A stretch of DNA of 9,824 bases from an uncultured Ruminococcus sp. (GTDB lineage: Bacteria; Bacillota; Clostridia; Oscillospirales; Acutalibacteraceae): positions 1 through 9,824 of the forward strand of contig CADCQO010000086.1 in assembly GCA_902803585.1 (NCBI GenBank), written 5' to 3'. Every line of letters begins with the position of its first letter. The stretch's first letter is position 1. The notes under the pieces are model-generated. The model worked only from the letters and a program-made list of their open reading frames with translations, was not told the DNA's origin and did not search any database. Of the stretch, positions 6,153-9,824 are shown one piece after another. Both the position numbers and the translations under genes were made by a program.

Positions 6153-7654
6153 ATTACAACAGCACGAGAAACAACCGGACAGTTGTAACCGCTTCACAGG
6201 CGATTGCACAGGGCATTTCTGAAGAGGGCGGATTGTTCGTACCGCAGGCTCTTCCGAAATATGACGCAGACACGCTCAAGGCTCTGGCAGCTACAGATTA
6301 CAGAGGAAGAGCAAAGAAAATTTTTGCGGATTTCCTCGGCGACTTCACCGAACAGGAGATCAGCGAAAGTGTTGATGCTGCCTACACAGCGGAGAAATTC
6401 GGTTCTGACAACCCTGCACCGATTTCCTACATCGAGAGCGGTGAAACAAAGATGGCTGTACTGGAACTGTGGCATGGCCCTACCTGTGCCTTCAAGGATA
6501 TGGCGCTCCAGATTCTTCCGCACCTGCTCACAAAGTCCGTTAAAAAGACATACAGCGGCAAAGAGGCGGTTATTCTCGTAGCAACCAGCGGCGATACAGG
6601 AAAGGCTGCGCTGGAAGGCTTCAAGGATGTTGACGGTACAAAGATCATGGTATTCTATCCCGTGAATGGTGTCAGTCCCATGCAGAAGCGTCAGATGGCG
6701 ACCCAGAAGGGCAGCAACGTCAGCGTAGCAGCTATTGAAGGCAACTTTGATGATGCGCAGACAGGCGTAAAGCAGATTTTCACCAATGCCGGCATCAAGG
6801 CAAAGCTGGCTGAAAACAATATGCTGTTCTCCAGCGCCAACTCCATTAACTGGGGCAGACTCCTGCCGCAGGTTGTTTATTACTTCTCCGCCTACTGTGA
6901 TATGGTCAATGAAGGCAAAATCACAATGGGTGAAGGCGTGAATGTCGTTGTTCCTACCGGCAACTTTGGCAATATTCTGGCTTCTTACTATGCAATGAAA
7001 ATGGGACTTCCTGTTAAAAAATTCATCTGTGCGTCCAATGCCAACAATGTTCTGACAGACTTTATCCGCACAGGTACTTATGACAAGAAGAGAACCTTCT
7101 ATACAACCATTTCCCCCTCAATGGATATTCTTGTTTCCAGCAATCTGGAAAGACTGCTCTATCATCTGACAGACGGCAATGCTGAAAAGGTAGCCGGCTG
7201 GATGAAGGAGCTTTCCGCAAACGGACAGTATACCGTTGACGAGGAAGTAAAAGAAAAGCTGAATGCGCTGTTTTATGGCGGATTCTGCGATGATGTGCAT
7301 ACACAGGAAACGATCCGCACATTATATAAGGAAGAAAATTATCTCTGCGATACCCACACGGCGGTAGCGGTCAATGTTTATCAGCAGTATTTCGCTGAAA
7401 CAGGCGATACCACACCGGCAATTATTGCTTCTACCGCAAGCCCCTATAAATTTGCCGCAAGTGTACTGGAGGCTGTCAGTGAGGAGGCTCTGCCCGAAGA
7501 TGAATTCGCTATGGTAGAGGCATTGTCCGCCTGCACAAAGACTCCCATTCCTGCGCCGCTGTCTGCGCTCAGAGAGGCAGAGGTACGCTTTACCTTTACA
7601 TGCAAGGTAGAGGAGATGCCCCAGACCGTGCTGAAAAATCTGTCCATCAATTGA
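6149..7654 (+). CDS. thrC: Threonine synthase
   Basis: ThrC is a cytoplasmic PLP enzyme that converts O-phospho-L-homoserine to threonine, the last step of threonine synthesis. The 501-aa protein starts MNYNSTRNN with the S-E-E-G-G-L-F-V-P motif near 24-32. It has the cofactor-binding Lys116 in GPTCAFKDMALQ (110-121), ATSGDTGKAAL (145-155), and the phosphate-binding loop PTGNFGNILA (269-278). FSSANSINWGR (227-237) is also typical. Length suits bacterial ThrC. The start overlaps the dipeptidase stop as ATGA, with GAAGGA 6 nt upstream. No hom or thrB lies nearby, so threonine genes are scattered in this genome or lie elsewhere. A promoter-like sequence at 5868-5896 may allow separate expression. 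Confidence 0.97.
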   Translation: MNYNSTRNNRTVVTASQAIAQGISEEGGLFVPQALPKYDADTLKALAATDYRGRAKKIFADFLGDFTEQEISESVDAAYTAEKFGSDNPAPISYIESGETKMAVLELWHGPTCAFKDMALQILPHLLTKSVKKTYSGKEAVILVATSGDTGKAALEGFKDVDGTKIMVFYPVNGVSPMQKRQMATQKGSNVSVAAIEGNFDDAQTGVKQIFTNAGIKAKLAENNMLFSSANSINWGRLLPQVVYYFSAYCDMVNEGKITMGEGVNVVVPTGNFGNILASYYAMKMGLPVKKFICASNANNVLTDFIRTGTYDKKRTFYTTISPSMDILVSSNLERLLYHLTDGNAEKVAGWMKELSANGQYTVDEEVKEKLNALFYGGFCDDVHTQETIRTLYKEENYLCDTHTAVAVNVYQQYFAETGDTTPAIIASTASPYKFAASVLEAVSEEALPEDEFAMVEALSACTKTPIPAPLSALREAEVRFTFTCKVEEMPQTVLKNLSIN

Positions 7655-7664
7655 GGAAACTGTT

Positions 7665-8354
7665 ATGGCGGTTTATGCGATAGCAGACCTGCATTTGTCT
7701 TTCGGAACAGATAAGCCGATGGACGTATTTCACGGCTGGTCGAATTACACGGAGAGAATCCGTCAGAACTGGCAGCGTCTGGTCGGACCGGACGATACTG
7801 TAGTGATTGCCGGCGATATCTCGTGGGCGATGAAGCTGTCGGAAACAATCGAGGATTTCCGTTTTATCGATCAGCTGAACGGTAAAAAGATCCTGATGAA
7901 GGGCAATCACGATTACTGGTGGACAACAAAGTCCAAAATGGATAAATTTTTAGCGGAACAGCAGTTTGATTCCATGACAATCCTGCATAATAATTATTTT
8001 GTGCGGGACGGGCTGGCGCTGTGCGGTTCACGGGGCTGGTTCTATGATGCCGAAACAGATGCGGATATGCTGATTCTGCAAAGAGAGGTCGGCAGACTCA
8101 GAATGTCCCTTGAGCCGGCTTTGAAAGACGGCTATGAGCCGATCGTCTTTCTGCACTATCCGCCGATTTATAATGACATGGAATGTGAAGAAATTCTGAG
8201 TGTTCTGAAAGAGTACGGTATCAGAAAGTGCTTTTACGGTCATATTCACGGCGGAAATGCGGCGAAAAAAGCCTTTGTCGGGGAGCGGTACGGTATCCGT
8301 TTTCAGCTCATCGCCTGCGACTATCTGGGCTTTACACCGCTCGCTGTTTTGTAG
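7665..8354 (+). CDS. Calcineurin-like phosphohydrolase (COG1768 type)
   Basis: This 229-aa protein is a metallophosphoesterase with the full two-metal motif set: ADLH (Asp8, His10), AGDISWAM (Asp51), KGNHDYWW (Asn81, His82, Asp83), FLHYPP (His164) and GHIHG (His193, His195). The DLHLSF...KPMDVF start, GDISWAM and GNHDYWW combination is typical of the predicted phosphohydrolase group COG1768 common in clostridia, whose substrate is not established. There is no signal peptide or membrane segment, so it should act in the cytoplasm. The ribosome binding site GAGGA (7653-7657) overlaps the thrC stop codon and lies 7 nt before ATG 7665, indicating coupling to thrC. No clear terminator follows it. 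Motif completeness makes it probably active; the reaction (phosphodiester or phosphomonoester) cannot be told from sequence. Confidence 0.93.
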   Translation: MAVYAIADLHLSFGTDKPMDVFHGWSNYTERIRQNWQRLVGPDDTVVIAGDISWAMKLSETIEDFRFIDQLNGKKILMKGNHDYWWTTKSKMDKFLAEQQFDSMTILHNNYFVRDGLALCGSRGWFYDAETDADMLILQREVGRLRMSLEPALKDGYEPIVFLHYPPIYNDMECEEILSVLKEYGIRKCFYGHIHGGNAAKKAFVGERYGIRFQLIACDYLGFTPLAVL

Positions 8355-8422
8355 TACAGAGGAAAATTATGTGCTTTTTGCAAAAAAAACAGCTGATTAT
8401 ACCGTAAAATCCCTGAAAAAAG

Positions 8423-8446
8423 CCCGATACAAACTTGATAATCGGG
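8423..8446. repeat. Inverted repeat around the -35 box of the tig promoter
   Basis: CCCGAT (8423-8428) and ATCGGG (8441-8446) form a perfect 6-bp inverted repeat with a 12-bp spacer. The spacer contains the TTGATA -35 box (8435-8440). Such placement is typical of a repressor operator. On the - strand the same repeat is followed by CTTTTTTC, so it could instead act as a terminator for antisense transcription. Both roles are inferences. Confidence 0.4.
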
Positions 8447-8463
8447 TAAAGATATGCTATAAT
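8435..8463 (+). promoter_or_regulatory. Sigma-A-type promoter of tig
   Basis: TTGATA (8435-8440) and a perfect TATAAT (8458-8463) are separated by 17 bp. Transcription should start near 8470. It makes tig independent of the thrC-phosphohydrolase genes and leaves a long leader before the tig start at 8716. Confidence 0.8.
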
Positions 8464-8469
8464 AACTCT

Positions 8470-8700
8470 TGATTTTCAACGTAACGGGCAAAAATGCCCC
8501 TGATAGACTGTCATCTCCGGACAGACAAATACAGCAGTTCTGTCATAAAGGAAAAGGGCAGCGGAGTACAGCGGTATCATTTGCGGACAAAAGGACAGTT
8601 GATGTACGGAAAAAGGAAACAGTGTTCCGGTTCTTTCTGAAGTGCAGCACTTTACCGCCGCTCTGTATCACTATCGTGCGTGGATTGAAACAAATTTATT
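8470..8700 (+). promoter_or_regulatory. Long structured 5' leader of tig, function unknown
   Basis: About 246 nt separate the promoter from the tig start and hold no convincing gene. Visible hairpins are GGGCA-AAAA-TGCCC (8486-8499), CTGTC (8508-8512) with GACAG (8520-8524), and AAGTG-CAG-CACTT (8640-8652). CGGAA (8608-8612) can pair with TTCCG (8625-8629), followed by a T-rich GTTCTTTCT. The same GACAG can instead pair with CTGTC at 8540-8544, and two AGCGG copies (8560-8564, 8570-8574) can compete for CCGCT (8658-8662). I recognise no known riboswitch or T-box. A cis-regulatory RNA or a small RNA made from the tig promoter are possible readings. Confidence 0.4.
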
Positions 8701-8715
8701 TGGAGGAATCATAAA

Positions 8716-9824
8716 ATGACACTTATTTCATCAAATCAGGTTGAAACCAACCGCTATGAGCTGGTCATTGAAATTGACGGCGACACCTTTATGAAGGCTG
8801 TTAATGCAGTGTATAAAAAGCAGGTAAAGAACATTGCTATCCGTGGATTCAGAAAGGGTAAAGCACCCCGTTCTATCATCGAAAGAGAATACGGCGAGAG
8901 CGTTTTCTATGACGATGCACTCAAAGAACTGTACCCGCAGGCTATCGCTGAGGCTGCTGTACAGGCAAATCTGGCAATGGTAAAAGATCATGTGGATCTG
9001 GATGTAGAGAAGGCAGGCAAGGACGGCGTTGTTCTGAAGGCAGTTATCACCGTAGAGCCTGAAGTAACCATCGAGAACTACAAGGGTCTTACTTATGTAC
9101 CCCGTTCTGCAGAAGTAACTGACGAGGACGTAGAAGCTGAGATTCAGAAGATTCTCGACAGAAACGGCCGGCTTGTTACCGTAGAGGACAGAGCAGCACA
9201 GAGCGGTGACGTTGCTGTCATCGACTTCAAGGGACTGCTGGACGGTGAAGCTTTTGAGGGCGGCACAGCAGAGAATTACAGCCTGACACTGGGCAGCGGT
9301 TCTTTTATCCCCGGCTTTGAAGATCAGGTAATCGGCCATAATGCCGGCGAAGAGTTCACCATCGACGTAACCTTCCCGGAGGATTATCAGGCTGAAAACC
9401 TGAAGGGCAAGGCTGTTCAGTTTGAAATCAAGCTGCATGAGATCAAAGTAAAGGAACTCCCTGTACTGGACGATGAGTATGTCAAGGAGATCAGCGAGTT
9501 TGATACTGTTGACGCTTATAAGGCTGACATCAGAACAAAGCTGGAAGAAGACCGCAAGGAAGAGGCAGAGGCTTCTAAAGAACAGCAGGTAGCTGAGAAG
9601 CTGCACACACTGATGCAGGCAGAAGTACCGGAGGCAATGTATGAGAATCAGGTAGATAATCTGATCGATGAATTCTCTATGAACCTGAGAACACAGGGCA
9701 TTGACATCCGCACTTATATGCAGTATACCGGTCTGACTGAGGAAGCACTGCGTGAGACCTACCACGACAGAGCTGCTTCTCAGGTAGATGTCAGACTGGC
9801 ACTCAGAAAGATTGCTGAACTGGA
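8716..9824 (+). CDS. tig: Trigger factor, 3' end outside the window
   Basis: Trigger factor is the ribosome-bound chaperone and prolyl isomerase that meets new chains at the exit tunnel. The first 369 residues are present. The N-terminal domain carries the ribosome-docking signature GFRKGKAPR (44-52), which contacts protein L23. The FKBP-type isomerase domain spans about 160-245, with GDVAVIDFKG, FEGGTAENYSLTLGSGSFIPGFEDQVIG split across 180-207, and FEIKLHEIK. The rest begins the charged helical chaperone domain. Usual length is about 430 aa, so roughly 60 residues are missing beyond the window. GGAGGA (8702-8707) lies 8 nt before ATG 8716. It has its own promoter and a long leader. In many bacteria clpP and clpX follow tig, but that cannot be seen here. 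Confidence 0.97.
   Translation, partial: MTLISSNQVETNRYELVIEIDGDTFMKAVNAVYKKQVKNIAIRGFRKGKAPRSIIEREYGESVFYDDALKELYPQAIAEAAVQANLAMVKDHVDLDVEKAGKDGVVLKAVITVEPEVTIENYKGLTYVPRSAEVTDEDVEAEIQKILDRNGRLVTVEDRAAQSGDVAVIDFKGLLDGEAFEGGTAENYSLTLGSGSFIPGFEDQVIGHNAGEEFTIDVTFPEDYQAENLKGKAVQFEIKLHEIKVKELPVLDDEYVKEISEFDTVDAYKADIRTKLEEDRKEEAEASKEQQVAEKLHTLMQAEVPEAMYENQVDNLIDEFSMNLRTQGIDIRTYMQYTGLTEEALRETYHDRAASQVDVRLALRKIAEL

Noticed and set aside
8343..8393. Inverted repeat GCTGTTTT...AAAACAGC after the phosphohydrolase gene
   Set aside because: The loop would be 35 nt, the stem is AT-rich, and no T-tract follows, so a terminator call is not supported.
8369..8407. 12-codon frame with a GAGGA-like site just before it
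   Set aside because: The site and ATG are plausible, but the peptide is too short to support and there is no regulatory context such as a run of one codon before an attenuator.
8469..8714. 81-codon frame starting at TTG just before tig
   Set aside because: The TTG sits at the predicted transcription start with no ribosome binding site, and the peptide has no recognisable features. The stretch is better read as a non-coding leader, though the absence of stops is mildly curious.
8731..9765. Long open frame on the - strand (344 codons)
   Set aside because: It lies fully antisense to trigger factor, whose domains are unmistakable. The antisense peptide is rich in Cys, Leu and Phe with no recognisable domain, as expected when the opposite strand of a gene with biased codons stays open.

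Overview
The window looks like a chromosomal housekeeping segment from a clostridial Firmicute, most likely of the Ruminococcus/Oscillospiraceae type. The reasons are the moderate GC content, strong AGGAGG-like ribosome binding sites, sigma-A-type promoters with TATAAT -10 boxes, Gram-positive-type signal peptidases (Ser-Lys spacing as in Bacillus SipS), an rplS–signal peptidase–rbgA–rnhB gene order and a COG1768-type phosphohydrolase. The genus is an inference. All supported genes lie on the + strand.

Layout. Positions 1-50 hold a terminator-like hairpin, probably the end of a gene outside the window. A consensus promoter (106-134) and a leader of about 130 nt drive rplS (ribosomal protein L19, 269-619), which ends in an intrinsic terminator. 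Next come four consecutive genes of signal peptidase I type. The first (719-1285) looks like a degenerate, non-catalytic member. The other three (1318-1887, 1909-2481, 2582-3160) keep the Ser/Lys dyad and all the family boxes. A hairpin with a T-rich tail precedes rbgA/ylqF (3226-4113), a 50S assembly GTPase. It overlaps a gene (4097-5095) that encodes RNase HII fused in one frame to a YraN/UPF0102 nuclease-like domain. Then follow an M19 dipeptidase (5181-6152), threonine synthase thrC (6149-7654, 4-nt overlap) and a calcineurin-like phosphohydrolase (7665-8354). A promoter-like sequence inside the dipeptidase gene may give thrC its own transcript.

Positions 8355-8715 contain no convincing gene. 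They hold a near-consensus promoter (8435-8463) whose -35 box sits inside an inverted repeat, and a leader of about 246 nt with several competing hairpins. After it comes tig (trigger factor, from 8716), which is cut by the window end.

How the genes fit together. Most of the window serves ribosome production and early protein fate: L19, RbgA, trigger factor and signal peptidases. RNase HII/YraN adds nucleic-acid maintenance, while the dipeptidase and ThrC add amino-acid metabolism. No mobile element, CRISPR array, tRNA or rRNA gene was seen. The points most worth a second look are the signal peptidase cluster with its pseudo-enzyme-like leading gene, the RnhB-YraN fusion, and the long structured tig leader.
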